A DNA stretch of 64,000 nucleotides from Curtobacterium sp. 9128 (GCF_900086645.1 NZ_LT576451.1:62001-126000), one strand, 5' to 3'; positions 9,926 through 20,244 are shown, numbered from the stretch's first letter. Numbers and translations are program-made. Notes: generated by a model not told the origin, from the sequence alone.

Positions 9926-9997
9926 CGCACGCGGAAGCGCCCGCGCACGCGGAAGCGCCCCCGCACGCGGAAGCGCCCCCGCACGCGGAAGGCCCCC
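9926..9997. repeat. 18-bp tandem repeat, four copies
   Basis: CGCACGCGGAAGCGCCCC recurs at 9926, 9944, 9962 and 9980 with a period of exactly 18 bases and few changes. It abuts the groEL terminator hairpin, whose arm contains the same CGCACGCG word, so it may have grown by slippage from it. Confidence 0.8.
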
Positions 9998-10021
9998 GCA
10001 CGCGCAGCGTGCGGGGGCCTT
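9989..10021 (-). terminator. groEL terminator hairpin
   Basis: AAGGCCCCCGCAC and GTGCGGGGGCCTT arms around GCGCAGC, giving up to 15 paired bases and a three-base loop. It starts 12 bases after the groEL stop. Confidence 0.85.
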
Positions 10022-10033
10022 CGGAACGACGGA

Positions 10034-11720
<1,687 letters not shown>

Positions 11721-11730
11721 AGCCCGATTC

Positions 11731-11755
11731 TGGCACTCACCCCCTGAGAGTGCAA
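11731..11755 (-). promoter_or_regulatory. CIRCE operator 2
   Basis: TGGCACTC, nine bases, GAGTGCAA: a second CIRCE element, 35 bases from the first (centre to centre), so the two sit on nearby helix turns in the groEL promoter region. Confidence 0.9.
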
Positions 11756-11776
11756 CACACGCCGCCCCACACGAAC

Positions 11777-11809
11777 GAACGCGCCGCCCCGACGGGACGA
11801 CGCGTTCGC
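11777..11809 (-). terminator. Terminator-like hairpin after the csp gene
   Basis: CGAACGCG and CGCGTTCG arms with an inner, twice-mismatched stem. It starts 14 bases after the cold-shock gene stop and separates it from the CIRCE region. Confidence 0.6.
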
Positions 11810-11823
11810 GAGTGGTTCGGCGA

Positions 11824-12027
11824 CTAGGCCGGACGCACCGACTCGGCCTGCGGGCCCTTGGACCCCGTGCCGACGTCGAACGTCACTGCCTGACCCTCTT
11901 CGAGGACCTTGTAGCCGCTCATGTCGATGGCCGAGTAGTGGACGAACACGTCCTGGCCCCCTCCATCGACGGTGATGAAGCCGAAGCCCTTTTCAGCGTT
12001 GAACCACTTGACGGTTCCGTTGGCCAT
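11824..12027 (-). CDS. CspA-type cold-shock protein
   Basis: 67 residues, the standard single-domain CspA length. RNP1 KGFGFI and RNP2 VFVHY motifs are present. It is an RNA chaperone that melts structure in mRNA. The promoter lies about 135 bases upstream, so the mRNA has the long 5' leader usual for csp genes. GGGAGCAACAG before the ATG supplies the ribosome binding site. It is monocistronic, ended by the hairpin at 11777-11809. Confidence 0.96.
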   Translation of the reverse strand: MANGTVKWFNAEKGFGFITVDGGGQDVFVHYSAIDMSGYKVLEEGQAVTFDVGTGSKGPQAESVRPA

Positions 12028-12161
12028 GATCTGTTGCTCCCTGCGGTACTGCTGTTGCGATCGACGGCACCGTCGGGAGGCGCCGCGGGTCCGAGTCCCG
12101 GGCTTTCCTGGCGTGCGTACCGAGGTGCGACGACATTCCGATCACGGGGTGACCACTTGTG

Positions 12162-12189
12162 ACTCTAATCAGGAAGCGCGATTCGGCAA
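12162..12189 (-). promoter_or_regulatory. Sigma-A promoter of the csp gene
   Basis: On the minus strand, TTGCCG (12184-12189), 16 bases, TAGAGT (12162-12167). Transcription would start near 12154, giving a leader of about 127 bases. The leader at 12028-12154 holds no other gene and is likely a structured thermo-responsive UTR. Confidence 0.6.
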
Positions 12190-12265
12190 GGGGTGTGACG
12201 GGTATTTCACGACGATTCCGCCGGAACTCAACGTGCCGGAAACACAGTTGTTACAAAAGGAAGAC

Positions 12266-12862
12266 TCAACCGCTGAAGTCGGCCCCGAGCACGACACTGA
12301 TGTCGGCATTCGGGAACGCCGCCGACTGTTCCACGGCGGTGACGCCGAGGGACTGCGCGATCCCCTTCGCGAGCGCGGCCTGCGACTCCTGCTGGTAGTA
12401 CACGATCGTCGACGCGGTGCCCGTGGTCCCGGCGTTGCCGCTCGAGGTCACCTTCCACCCAGCGGCGGTCAGCTTCGACGTGCCCGAGGCAGCGAGCCCG
12501 GGCGTCGACGTGCCGTTCAGGACGACGAGCGTCGTGCTGCCCTGGTCCGCTGGCGTCGCGGCAGCGGACTCCGACGACGAGGACGAAGACGACGAGGAAC
12601 CGTCCGACGGCGACGAGGACGAAGACGACGAAGCGGACGACGACGCCGACGCCGACGGCGCCGACGACGAGTCGCCGGTGAACGAGTAGCTGCCGTTCAG
12701 GAGCGCGAGGACCAGCACTCCGATGCCGACCAGCACGCCCGTCGCGAGCGCTGCCCACGCGAACGCGATCCAGCCGCGTCCCCGCCGGTGCATGCCGCGG
12801 TGCGCACCGACTCGTGGCCCGTCGGTCACGTCGTCGAAGCGGTCATGGGGGAATCTCGTCAT
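12266..12862 (-). CDS. Membrane-anchored LytR_C-domain protein
   Basis: 198 residues: basic cytosolic N terminus (1-30), one transmembrane helix (about 31-54), a Ser/Ala-only linker of about 45 residues, then an extracellular LytR_C domain (about 108-198, TTLVVLNGTSTPGLA). The domain is found beside or within LCP cell-wall glycopolymer ligases. The start overlaps the stop of the DUF3263 gene as ATGA. The csp promoter lies about 80 bases beyond its stop. Confidence 0.88.
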   Translation of the reverse strand: MTRFPHDRFDDVTDGPRVGAHRGMHRRGRGWIAFAWAALATGVLVGIGVLVLALLNGSYSFTGDSSSAPSASASSSASSSSSSSPSDGSSSSSSSSSESAAATPADQGSTTLVVLNGTSTPGLAASGTSKLTAAGWKVTSSGNAGTTGTASTIVYYQQESQAALAKGIAQSLGVTAVEQSAAFPNADISVVLGADFSG

Positions 12863-13155
12863 CGTTCCTCTTCGGTTCCGGTGGCGGTCGCCGGCTGGAC
12901 GAAGCTGCGGTTCGCCCGCGCGGTCGTCCGCGCACGGCGCAGTCGCTGCAGTCGCCCGACGAGCTGGGGGTCGTACGCCAGCGCCGCCGGGGAGTCGATC
13001 ACCCGGTTGAGCACCTGGTAGTAGCGCGCCGGCGACATGTCGAACTCGACCCGGATCTCGGCTTCCTTCGTCCGGTCGTGCCGCGCACGCTCGTGCTCGA
13101 AGGCGAGCACGTGCTTGGCGAGCTCGCTGAGCTCGTCCGCGGGGATGGTGGTCAC
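12859..13155 (-). CDS. DUF3263-family DNA-binding-like protein
   Basis: 98 residues from a GTG start (MTTIPADELSEL). The middle region EIRVEFDMSPARYYQVLNRVID is the conserved helix-turn-helix-like core of DUF3263. Arg-rich C terminus. Longer in-frame extension upstream lacks a start near the domain and is not conserved in character. Its stop overlaps the LytR_C gene start, as in many actinobacteria where these two genes are paired. Role unknown; possibly a small regulator. Confidence 0.85.
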   Translation of the reverse strand: MTTIPADELSELAKHVLAFEHERARHDRTKEAEIRVEFDMSPARYYQVLNRVIDSPAALAYDPQLVGRLQRLRRARTTARANRSFVQPATATGTEEER

Positions 13156-13261
13156 GACGGTCCGATCACATTCGGGTAACGGGTCTCGCACATCGTAGGG
13201 GTGCCGTCGATGTCGACCCTGGCATGGCGCTGGACTGTCGCGGAATCGGCCGCTGGCCCTC

Positions 13262-14323
13262 TCAGAACCAGCGGATCGTGGTGCCGAAGGCGTCGGACAC
13301 CGCGACCGCGACGCCGTCGACCGACAGGGTCGCGAACGCGCCGGGAGCCGCGGCGTCGACGTCGTCCGGCAGCGTGGCCGCGACACCCGTCAGGATGCCG
13401 GTCGGCTCGAGGGCGATCCAGCGCACGCCGCGTTCGGCGACGCGGTCGACGAACCGTTGGCGGTCCGGCCCGGGGACGTAGACGAGGGTCCCGGTGGTCA
13501 GCACGACCGGCTCGCAGTCGTCCGGCAGCAGGTCGAGTGCACGGTCCAGGTCGTCCGGCACGCGGCCGGCGACCCGGACGGGAGGCACGGTGAGCGTCGC
13601 GCGCGCCGCCGCACGCATCAGGGCGGTGCGGTCCAGTGCCTCCGGCGGCACCGCCTCCACCACCCGGTCGAACGCGTGGGGCGCGGCGAGGTCGATCGGG
13701 TTCGGGTCGAGGGCGACGCGCGTCGCGATCCGGATCGGCGCCGTGGCCGGCGCCGGGACCGCTCCCGATGCGTCCGCGACGAGGTGGATCGACGGGTCCG
13801 CCGCGGCGGTGGCCATCCGCACGGTGCGGGATCGCGCCCCCTGATGGTCGTCGCGCCCGGTCGTGACGGGGTGCGATGTCCAGGACGGGGCGCGATCCGA
13901 CGCGGGATCGGCCGCGACACGGTAGTCGAGCGTCACGCGGTCGGGGATCGAGCACAGCCCGGCGGACGCACCGACGTCGACGAGCCCGATCGGCCGCGAG
14001 ACCGTCGCGGCGAGCGCCGCGAACAGCGGGACGACCGGACCGAGCCGCCGCGGGTCGTTCGCCTGCACCGTGGCGGAGGCGAGGGCCGCGACGAGCGTGG
14101 GGCGAGCCTCCCGTCCGAGGGCGCGGAGCGCTCCCGGATCCGACGGATCCGCGCCCAGCCGACGCGCGACCGCGAACAGCAGCTCCGGTTGCCGTTGGGC
14201 CGCCGGGACCTCGTCGAGGAGCCCGACCAGGTGGTCGTCGAGCGAGCGTGCCCATGCGGCGTAGGTCGGCGAGACGGACGCGATCCGGTCCGCGTACGCG
14301 GCGTAGCGGGCGCGGGTGCTCAC
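13262..14323 (-). CDS. DUF2332-family protein
   Basis: 353 residues from a GTG (STRARYAAYADR). The core carries the DUF2332 pattern: PELLFAVARRLG, then LVDVGASAGLCSIPDRV, which resembles an S-adenosylmethionine-binding glycine loop, and later VLTTGTLVYVPGPDRQRFVDRV. A methyltransferase-like role is inferred from the fold only. The start overlaps the stop of the GNAT gene upstream as GTGA, so the two are coupled. A 106-base gap separates its stop from the DUF3263 start. Confidence 0.85.
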   Translation of the reverse strand: MSTRARYAAYADRIASVSPTYAAWARSLDDHLVGLLDEVPAAQRQPELLFAVARRLGADPSDPGALRALGREARPTLVAALASATVQANDPRRLGPVVPLFAALAATVSRPIGLVDVGASAGLCSIPDRVTLDYRVAADPASDRAPSWTSHPVTTGRDDHQGARSRTVRMATAAADPSIHLVADASGAVPAPATAPIRIATRVALDPNPIDLAAPHAFDRVVEAVPPEALDRTALMRAAARATLTVPPVRVAGRVPDDLDRALDLLPDDCEPVVLTTGTLVYVPGPDRQRFVDRVAERGVRWIALEPTGILTGVAATLPDDVDAAAPGAFATLSVDGVAVAVSDAFGTTIRWF

Positions 14324-14787
14324 CCGCGGTACATCCCGAGGTGGCGGATGCCCGCCTCCACGTACGGTTCGCCGAACCGCACGAACCCGTGCCGTTCGTA
14401 GAGCGCCGCGACGTACTCCTGCGCGTGCAGGACGAACGGTTCGTGCCCGTGGGCCTCGAGCACCGCCGCGACCAGCCGTCCCGCGATCCCGGTGCCGCGA
14501 TGGTCGGGGTGCGTCGCGACACGACCGATCACCCACGCCGGGGCTGCCGTGCCCGCCGGGTGCACCTCGCCGGGTGCCGGACGGATCAGCCGGAGGTACC
14601 CGACCGCTTCGGCGTCGGTTCCGAACCACCAGTGCTCGGTGTCGGGTTCGCGGTCGCGGCCGTCGAAGTCCTCGTCCGAGACACGTTGCTCGAGTGCGAA
14701 CACGCGATTGCGCAACCGGACGATGCCGTACAGTTCGTCCGTCGTCAGACGGTCCCACGAGGCGCGTTGCACGGAATGCTCGGACAC
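14320..14787 (-). CDS. ElaA-type GNAT acetyltransferase
   Basis: 155 residues from GTG (SEHSVQRASWDRL). The ElaA pattern is clear: LRNRVFALEQ at the N terminus, then the acetyl-CoA loop VATHPDHRGTGIAGRLV and the end LYERHGFVRFGEPYVEAGIRHLGMYR. The substrate of this family is not established. It is first in an operon with the DUF2332 gene and divergent from msrB. TAAACT seven bases before GTG suggests a leaderless mRNA. Confidence 0.9.
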   Translation of the reverse strand: MSEHSVQRASWDRLTTDELYGIVRLRNRVFALEQRVSDEDFDGRDREPDTEHWWFGTDAEAVGYLRLIRPAPGEVHPAGTAAPAWVIGRVATHPDHRGTGIAGRLVAAVLEAHGHEPFVLHAQEYVAALYERHGFVRFGEPYVEAGIRHLGMYRG

Positions 14788-14794
14788 CCGGGCG

Positions 14795-14800
14795 AGTTTA
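14795..14800 (-). promoter_or_regulatory. -10 element TAAACT, leaderless start
   Basis: TAAACT on the minus strand, seven bases before the GTG of the ElaA-like gene; no ribosome binding site in between. Confidence 0.55.
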
Positions 14801-14844
14801 CTGACAGTGGCTGCATCCCAGAGCCAGAAGCAGGAGGCACATCA

Positions 14845-15249
14845 ATGGCTTACAACGTCGAGAAGTCCGACGCCGAGTGGCGCGAGGAACTCTCCCCCGA
14901 GCAGTACGCCGTCCTCCGGCAGGCCGGCACCGAGCGTCCCTGGACGGGTGAACTCCTGGACGAGGAACGTGCCGGGATCTACACCTGCGCGGCGTGTGGC
15001 GCCGAGCTGTTCAAGAGCGGCACGAAGTTCGACTCCGGCTGCGGCTGGCCGTCGTTCTACGAGTCGGTGAACCCGGAGGCCGTGACCCTGATCGAGGACA
15101 ACTCCCTCGGCATGGCACGCACCGAGGTCCGCTGCGCGAACTGCGGCTCGCACCTCGGGCACGTGTTCCCCGACGGCTTCGGCACGCCGACCGGCGATCG
15201 GTACTGCATGAACTCGCTCTCGCTGAACTTCTCCGAGCAGAGCGAATGA
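14845..15249 (+). CDS. msrB: Peptide methionine-(R)-sulfoxide reductase
   Basis: 134 residues, full length. Reduces the R form of methionine sulfoxide in proteins, in the cytosol. Two zinc-binding CxxC pairs (YTCAACG and VRCANCG) and the catalytic Cys in DRYCMNSLSLNF are present, as is GCGWPSFYE. AGGAGG stands 9 bases before ATG. tRNA-Thr follows 37 bases after the stop. Confidence 0.97.
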   Translation: MAYNVEKSDAEWREELSPEQYAVLRQAGTERPWTGELLDEERAGIYTCAACGAELFKSGTKFDSGCGWPSFYESVNPEAVTLIEDNSLGMARTEVRCANCGSHLGHVFPDGFGTPTGDRYCMNSLSLNFSEQSE

Positions 15250-15286
15250 GTCACCGACGCGCTCACCGGTAAGATGATGCGCGTCA

Positions 15287-15359
15287 GCCGGCATGGCGCA
15301 ATTGGTAGCGCACCGTACTTGTAATACGGGGGTTGCGGGTTCAAGTCCCGCTGCCGGCC
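15287..15359 (+). tRNA. tRNA-Thr(TGT)
   Basis: 73 bases. Acceptor GCCGGCA pairs with TGCCGGC; the anticodon arm CCGTA-CTTGTAA-TACGG has anticodon TGT; the T arm carries GGTTCAAGTCC. CCA is not encoded. Nothing recognisable lies between its end and the DUF3800 stop at 15455. Confidence 0.96.
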
Positions 15360-15454
15360 CGATACACTGGGTCCGCAGGCCGCGTTCGTTCGCCGCCCGC
15401 ACCGCCTTCAGCCCCGCCCCGCGCGGGGCTGTCGTGCGTCCAGGCCTCTGCATC

Positions 15455-16162
15455 TCAGGGCCACACCCCACGGCTGAACGAGCACCGCTCGATGTCCTTC
15501 ACCAACGATCGCATCACTCGCGCCTGCCGCTCGTCGTGCTCGATCACGGTCTGCGACCTGACCCAGATGAAGGCGAGGACATCGGCGACCTGCAGCATCC
15601 GCGAATGGTGGCTCGGAGCGAAGTGGACGGTGTCGAGGAGACGCTCCAACTTCGTGTGCATGTACGTACCGGGCGTGCCGTACGCCTGGTACGCGGCGAA
15701 TCGCTCTCGGTGACGATCCCGGTCCGAGCGCTCATCGGCGATCACCAGTGCATGGGTCGCCTGGTCCACCGCGAGCCGGTCCACGCGCTGCAGGAGGTGC
15801 TGGAACGCGACCTGTTCCGGAGGATGGCGCTCCCGGAAACCACGCGTGTCCTGGTACCGGCGCAGCCTCGTCGGCGGCACTCCGCGGAGCAGCACCGTCG
15901 CACCCGATTCTCGGACGGCGTCGACCACCTCGATGAACACCTTGATGCGGACGCGCGGTGGCACCCCGCTCCAGATGCCCTTGCCGTGGAAGATCGGATG
16001 GGCGTGGACCTCTGCTGCTCCGTCGATGCCGAACTCAGCGAGCGCCGACACGACCCCCTGGACGCATGCCGCGATCTCGCGGGTCTGCAGCGCATCCGCG
16101 ACGACGGCACCGAATCCGTACAGGTCGTCCTTGAACGACTCGTCGACGAAACACAGCAGCAC
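15455..16162 (-). CDS. DUF3800-family protein
   Basis: About 235 residues from a GTG that gives (V)LLCFVDESF, the usual N terminus of DUF3800 proteins. The family has an RNase H-like acidic pattern: the Asp of FVDES, later VIADERSDRD, and the C-terminal LLQVADVLAF. An in-frame ATG at 16261 would add 33 residues but would run through the strong hairpin at 16211-16245, so I prefer the shorter form. DUF3800 genes are scattered in accessory regions, sometimes near defence genes; none is seen here. Function unknown. Confidence 0.75.
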   Translation of the reverse strand: MLLCFVDESFKDDLYGFGAVVADALQTREIAACVQGVVSALAEFGIDGAAEVHAHPIFHGKGIWSGVPPRVRIKVFIEVVDAVRESGATVLLRGVPPTRLRRYQDTRGFRERHPPEQVAFQHLLQRVDRLAVDQATHALVIADERSDRDRHRERFAAYQAYGTPGTYMHTKLERLLDTVHFAPSHHSRMLQVADVLAFIWVRSQTVIEHDERQARVMRSLVKDIERCSFSRGVWP

Positions 16163-16210
16163 ACTGGAATACTGCCGTACACCGACGATCGGCGTCGAGT
16201 CCGACGGAGC

Positions 16211-16245
16211 GAGAGCCCCGGGCGACCATGTCGCTCGGGGCTCTC
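16211..16245 (-). terminator. Terminator hairpin after the aldo/keto reductase gene
   Basis: GAGAGCCCCG and CGGGGCTCTC arms with an inner GCGAC/GTCGC stem and a three-base loop, up to 16 pairs. It is about 140 bases after the reductase stop on the minus strand. The rest of 16246-16384 shows nothing recognisable. Confidence 0.65.
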
Positions 16246-16384
16246 GGCGCAGGTGGAACACGGATCAGGGGGCGTTCCGGGGCGCTCGACGCGGTAACCA
16301 GCCGGCCGTACCGGGATGATGACACCTCACCCAACCGCCCGTCCAGACTCGCTGAGCGACCTCGCGGTATCCCGCAACGAACGC

Positions 16385-17416
16385 TCAGCGACCGCCGCGG
16401 ATCTTGCGCTCCCGCTGTGCGACGCCGGCTGTGCCGTAGGGGTAGTCGTCGATCCGCGGGGCGCTCGCGTCCGTCAGCGCCTGCAGTTCGGCGTCGGTGA
16501 GCACGAGGTCGGCCGCACCGAGGTTGTCCTCGAGCTGCGACACCGTCCGCGCGCCGAGGATGACGCTCGTGACCGCCGGGCGGGCGAGGAGCCACGCGAG
16601 CGCGACCTGCGAGCGCGATGCACCGTGCGCATCGGCCACACCGGAGAGCACGTCGAGTACCTCCCACGTCCGCTCGTCGCCGTTCCGGGCCTCCCACGCC
16701 TCCATGCCGCGCTCGGGGTTCTCGCCGAGGCGGGTGGAGCCGGTCGGCGCCTCGTCGCGCTGGTACTTGCCGGAGAGCCACCCACCGGCGAGCGGCGACC
16801 ACGGCAGCAGTCCGATGCCGGCGTCGAGGCACGCGGGGACCACTTCGTGCTCGATGTCGCGGACGAGCAGGTTGTACTGGGGCTGCAGGGTGACGGGCGG
16901 TGCGAAGTGGTGGGCACGGGCCTCGTACACGGCCTTCGTGACCTGGTACCCGAGGTAGTTCGAGAAGCCGTACGAGCCGATCTTGCCCGCGGACACGGCG
17001 TCGTCGAGGAACCGCAGGGTCTCCTCGATCGGGGTCAGGGCGTCCCACGCGTGCATCTGGTACAGGTCGATGTGGTCGACGCCGAGCCGCTCCAGGGAGG
17101 CGTCGAGTGCGACACGGAGGTGTCGGCGCGACAGCCCGAGGTCGTTCGGCCCGTCGCCCTGCGGGAAGCGGCCCTTCGTCGCGATGACGACCTGCTCGGC
17201 CTCGGTGGGGTGTGCCGCGAGCCATCGGCCGATGATGCGCTCGGACTCGTTGCCGGAGTACACGTCCGCCGTGTCGACGAGCGTGCCGCCCGCTGCGACG
17301 AAGGCGTCGATCATCGCGTGCGAGGTGGGTTCGTCGGCTTCGCTGCCGAACGTCATGGTGCCGAGGGTCAGGGTGGACACCGCTGTCCCGCTGTTCCCGA
17401 GGAGTCTGTATTCCAT
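16385..17416 (-). CDS. Aldo/keto reductase
   Basis: 343 residues. NADPH-dependent oxidoreductase with a TIM-barrel fold. The catalytic tetrad is visible: Asp in LVDTADVYSGN, Tyr of the same segment, Lys in VIATKGRF and His in YQMHAWD. The cofactor-binding end (SVILGARTVSQLEDNL) is present. The substrate cannot be told. It stands alone between the hydrolase tail and the DUF3800 gene. Confidence 0.92.
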   Translation of the reverse strand: MEYRLLGNSGTAVSTLTLGTMTFGSEADEPTSHAMIDAFVAAGGTLVDTADVYSGNESERIIGRWLAAHPTEAEQVVIATKGRFPQGDGPNDLGLSRRHLRVALDASLERLGVDHIDLYQMHAWDALTPIEETLRFLDDAVSAGKIGSYGFSNYLGYQVTKAVYEARAHHFAPPVTLQPQYNLLVRDIEHEVVPACLDAGIGLLPWSPLAGGWLSGKYQRDEAPTGSTRLGENPERGMEAWEARNGDERTWEVLDVLSGVADAHGASRSQVALAWLLARPAVTSVILGARTVSQLEDNLGAADLVLTDAELQALTDASAPRIDDYPYGTAGVAQRERKIRGGR

Positions 17417-17470
17417 GCGGCGGACGCTACGCCGCGTCGCCGCCGGACCGAGAGGCCCCGGCAGTACCCG

Positions 17471-17574
17471 TCAGCGCGTGGCGGACAGGGCGGTGCGGTC
17501 CAGGAACGCGATCGCCGCTTGCCGGAACGCCCTCGACGTCGGGGCGCCGAACGATGTCACTGCGTGGTTGCGCC
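17471..17574 (-). pseudogene. Tandem duplicate of the hydrolase 3' end, remnant
   Basis: Bases 17501-17574 repeat the hydrolase tail at 17575-17639 (period 74). Read in another frame on the minus strand, the remnant encodes APTSRAFRQAAIAFL again and ends DRTALSATR, while the live gene ends APTSRAFRQAAIAFL then GATTQ. The gene therefore now ends early, inside the first repeat unit junction, and the old C terminus survives as untranslated DNA. Confidence 0.7.
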
Positions 17575-18345
17575 CAGGAACGCGATCGCCGCCTGCCGGA
17601 ACGCCCTGCTCGTCGGGGCATTGAAGTGGTTGCGCCCCGGGATCTCGAAGAACGACGCGTCCGGCGCCGCCTCGGCCAGCCGCACGGCGCTGTCCCTGAT
17701 GCCGTCCTCGCTGCCGGCCGCCATCAGGATCGGCTGACCAGGTGCGTTCGCCGGCGTCGGCTCGATGCTGTTCCGCATCCCCTCGACCATCGCCACGAGC
17801 GCGCCGAGGTCGTTCCCCTCGACGTTCCCCGCCATCGTCAGGTAGCCGTTCGTCACGCGGTCCTCGATCGGCGTGCCGTCGGCGATGAACGCCCTGGCCT
17901 GGTCGACCTGCACACGCCGCATCGGGTCGGCGTCGGGGATCCCGCCGAACACCGCGCGGGAGATCCGGTCCGGGATGCGCTCGGCGGTGTGCCAGCCGAC
18001 GCGGGCACCGAGGGAGTACCCGAGGAACGCGACGTCGTCGAGCAGGTACGTGTCGATGACGGTCGTGACGTCGGCCACGAGGAGGTCCATCGAGTACGCG
18101 CTCGGCTCGTGCGGCTTCGACGAGGCACCGTGCCCGCGCTGGTCGAGCGCGACGACGCGGTACCCGGCGCGCACGAGGTCGCGGGTCCAGCCGGAGGCGT
18201 GCCAGTTGAGCAGCGCGCCGGACGCGAACCCGTGCACCGCGACGACGGTCGGGGCGTCGGGGTCGCCGAAGTCGTACGTGGCGATGCGCTGCCCGTCCGG
18301 GGACATCACGGCGCGGGGTCGGGGTGCTTCGGGGACGAGTGACAT
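17557..18345 (-). CDS. Alpha/beta hydrolase
   Basis: 262 residues from an ATG with GGAGAGG ahead of it. Oxyanion region VVAVHGFASG, nucleophile elbow GYSLGARVG (Ser), and C-terminal His in PGRNHFN complete the triad. It resembles small esterases of the MhpC/lipase group. The C terminus GATTQ is created by a 74-bp tandem duplication of the gene end (see the adjacent remnant). It is divergent from nnrE, with 34 bases between the starts. Confidence 0.88.
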   Translation of the reverse strand: MSLVPEAPRPRAVMSPDGQRIATYDFGDPDAPTVVAVHGFASGALLNWHASGWTRDLVRAGYRVVALDQRGHGASSKPHEPSAYSMDLLVADVTTVIDTYLLDDVAFLGYSLGARVGWHTAERIPDRISRAVFGGIPDADPMRRVQVDQARAFIADGTPIEDRVTNGYLTMAGNVEGNDLGALVAMVEGMRNSIEPTPANAPGQPILMAAGSEDGIRDSAVRLAEAAPDASFFEIPGRNHFNAPTSRAFRQAAIAFLGATTQ

Positions 18346-18379
18346 GTCCTCTCCAGGGTATCCGGGCACTGTGGTCGCC

Positions 18380-19078
18380 ATGGACGGCTACGGCGGCGAT
18401 CAGATCCGGGCGGCGGAGCGGCCGCACCTCGACGCGGGTGAGCCGCTGATGCAGCGGGCGGCGGCTGGGCTGGCCGAGCACGTGGGTCTGCTGCTCGACG
18501 ACCCGGCCGAGCGGCCGGGTGACGGCCGCGGGTCGGTCCTGCTGCTGGTGGGCAGCGGCGACAACGGCGGCGACGCCCTGTTCGCGGGTGCGGGGCTGGC
18601 ATCGGACGGGAGGCACGTGGAGATCCTGCGCGTCGGCTCGCGCATCCACGAGGCGGGCCTCAGGGCCGCGCTGGATGCCGGTGCGGTCCTCCTGTCCGAC
18701 GGAGGCGACCAGGCCGCGACCGCGTCCGACGCGGCGCTGCGCGCCGACCTGGTCCTGGACGCGATCCTCGGCATCGGCGTGCACGGCGCGTCCGCGCTCC
18801 GCTCCCCGGCGCGCGAGGTCGTGCAGGCGATCCGCGAGCTCGCGCGCGACCAGCGCGCCCCGTTCGTCGTCGCGGTCGACGTGCCGAGCGGCATCGACGT
18901 CGACACCGGCGCGATCGCCGACGACCACGTGCTGCAGGCCGACGTCACCGTGACGTTCGGCGGCGTGAAGGCCGGCCTGCTGACGGGCCCTGGCGCGACC
19001 CTCGCCGGACGCATCGAACTGGTCGACGTCGGGATCGGCGCGGACCTCGCGCGGTCGGAGCCGCTGATCCGCACCTGA
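18380..19078 (+). CDS. nnrE: NAD(P)H-hydrate epimerase (YjeF N-terminal domain)
   Basis: 232 residues. Interconverts R and S forms of damaged NAD(P)H hydrate so that a dehydratase can repair them. Visible motifs: LMQRAAAGLAEHV, the Rossmann loop LLVGSGDNGGDAL, DAILGIGVHG and DVPSGIDVDTG, then FGGVKAGLL. Only the epimerase domain is present; the ADP-dependent dehydratase domain often fused to it is absent and no partner is seen in the window. Confidence 0.92.
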   Translation: MDGYGGDQIRAAERPHLDAGEPLMQRAAAGLAEHVGLLLDDPAERPGDGRGSVLLLVGSGDNGGDALFAGAGLASDGRHVEILRVGSRIHEAGLRAALDAGAVLLSDGGDQAATASDAALRADLVLDAILGIGVHGASALRSPAREVVQAIRELARDQRAPFVVAVDVPSGIDVDTGAIADDHVLQADVTVTFGGVKAGLLTGPGATLAGRIELVDVGIGADLARSEPLIRT

Positions 19079-19098
19079 TCCCGGCGTCGTGGCGGTAC

Positions 19099-20244
19099 CT
19101 AGTGCTTCGCGACGTACTCGACCGGCTCCGGCAGCCCGTGTGCGGCGCGGATGCTGCGGGACAGGCCCTCGATCGCGATGAGCGCGTCGACGACGAGCTC
19201 CGGGGTCACCGGGAACGGCATGTTGTGGATGGTCTCGCCCTCGACGGTCGCCGCCTCGGCGACGGCCAGGAGCTCCTTCGTGTCGTCGACCGTCAGGCCG
19301 ATCTCGGTCAGGGTGTTCGGCAGGCCGACCCTGGTCGTGAAGACGACGAAGTCCTCGATCTCCTGGGCAGGGGCACCCTCCATGACGAGCTGCGCGATCG
19401 TGCCGATGTTGACCTTCTGCCCGTGGGCGAGCCCGTGCGCCTGCGGTGCCGCCGTCAGACCGTTGTGGATCGCGTGGGCCGCTGCGAGACCACCGGACTC
19501 GAACCCGAGCCCGGAGAGCAGGGTGTTCGCCTCGACGACCTTCTCGAGCGCGGGGGTGACGACCCCGGCCTTGACGGACTCGATCGCCTGCAGCGCGTTC
19601 TCGTGCAGGAGCTTCCAGGACAGCTCCGCGAGCGCGACACCGGTCTCGGTCTGCAGCCCGCCGGCCATCGTGTCCGCGTGCGCCCGCTTGGCGGCACGGG
19701 CCTCGACCCAGGTGGCGAGCGCGTCGCCGATCCCGGCGATCAGGAACTGGACAGGGGCGTTCGCGACGAGCTGGGTGTCGATGAGCACCAGGTCGGGGTT
19801 GTGCGGGAAGAAGCGGTACTCGATGAACTCACCCTCGGCCGAGTAGATCACGGCGAGCGCCGAGGTCGGGGCGTCGGTGCTGGCGGCGGTCGGGACACTC
19901 GCCCAGCGGATCCCCGCCAGGTGCCCTGACGCCTTTGCGGCGTCGATCGCCGATCCCCCGCCGAGGCCGACGATGACGTCCGCGCCGGTGTCCCGGATCT
20001 TGGCGACGAGCTCGTCCACGGCCTCCGGGGTGGCGAAGCGGCCGAACCCGACGCGTTCGACGGGCAGTCCAGCGGCCTGGAAGCTCTCGGTGACCGACTG
20101 CTCGACGATCCCCCACACGACGTCGTCGGCGACGATCAGCGGCTGCCCGCCGATCGGGGCGATGAACTCGCCGACACGGGTGATCGCGCCGCGGCCCTGC
20201 ACGTACCGGGCCGGACTCATGACGGTGTTGATGGGGGTTGGCAT
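19099..20244 (-). CDS. gldA: Iron/zinc-type glycerol dehydrogenase
   Basis: 381 residues from ATG (PTPINTVMSPARYVQGRGA) with GGAAGGA nine bases upstream. Oxidises glycerol to dihydroxyacetone with NAD. The dinucleotide motif GLGGGSAIDAAK, the metal ligand region STDAPTSA, and two His segments (AAAHAIHNGL and GLAHGQKV) are present. It is a single-gene unit. A longer in-frame ATG at 20325 is not preferred because it lacks a ribosome binding site. Confidence 0.94.
   Translation of the reverse strand: MPTPINTVMSPARYVQGRGAITRVGEFIAPIGGQPLIVADDVVWGIVEQSVTESFQAAGLPVERVGFGRFATPEAVDELVAKIRDTGADVIVGLGGGSAIDAAKASGHLAGIRWASVPTAASTDAPTSALAVIYSAEGEFIEYRFFPHNPDLVLIDTQLVANAPVQFLIAGIGDALATWVEARAAKRAHADTMAGGLQTETGVALAELSWKLLHENALQAIESVKAGVVTPALEKVVEANTLLSGLGFESGGLAAAHAIHNGLTAAPQAHGLAHGQKVNIGTIAQLVMEGAPAQEIEDFVVFTTRVGLPNTLTEIGLTVDDTKELLAVAEAATVEGETIHNMPFPVTPELVVDALIAIEGLSRSIRAAHGLPEPVEYVAKH

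Noticed and set aside
9926..9997. CRISPR or coding repeat
   Set aside because: An 18-base period without spacers next to a terminator; better explained as slippage.
16163..16261. N-terminal extension of the DUF3800 gene to an ATG
   Set aside because: The extension crosses a strong hairpin and lacks conserved residues; the GTG at 16162 gives the family-typical start.
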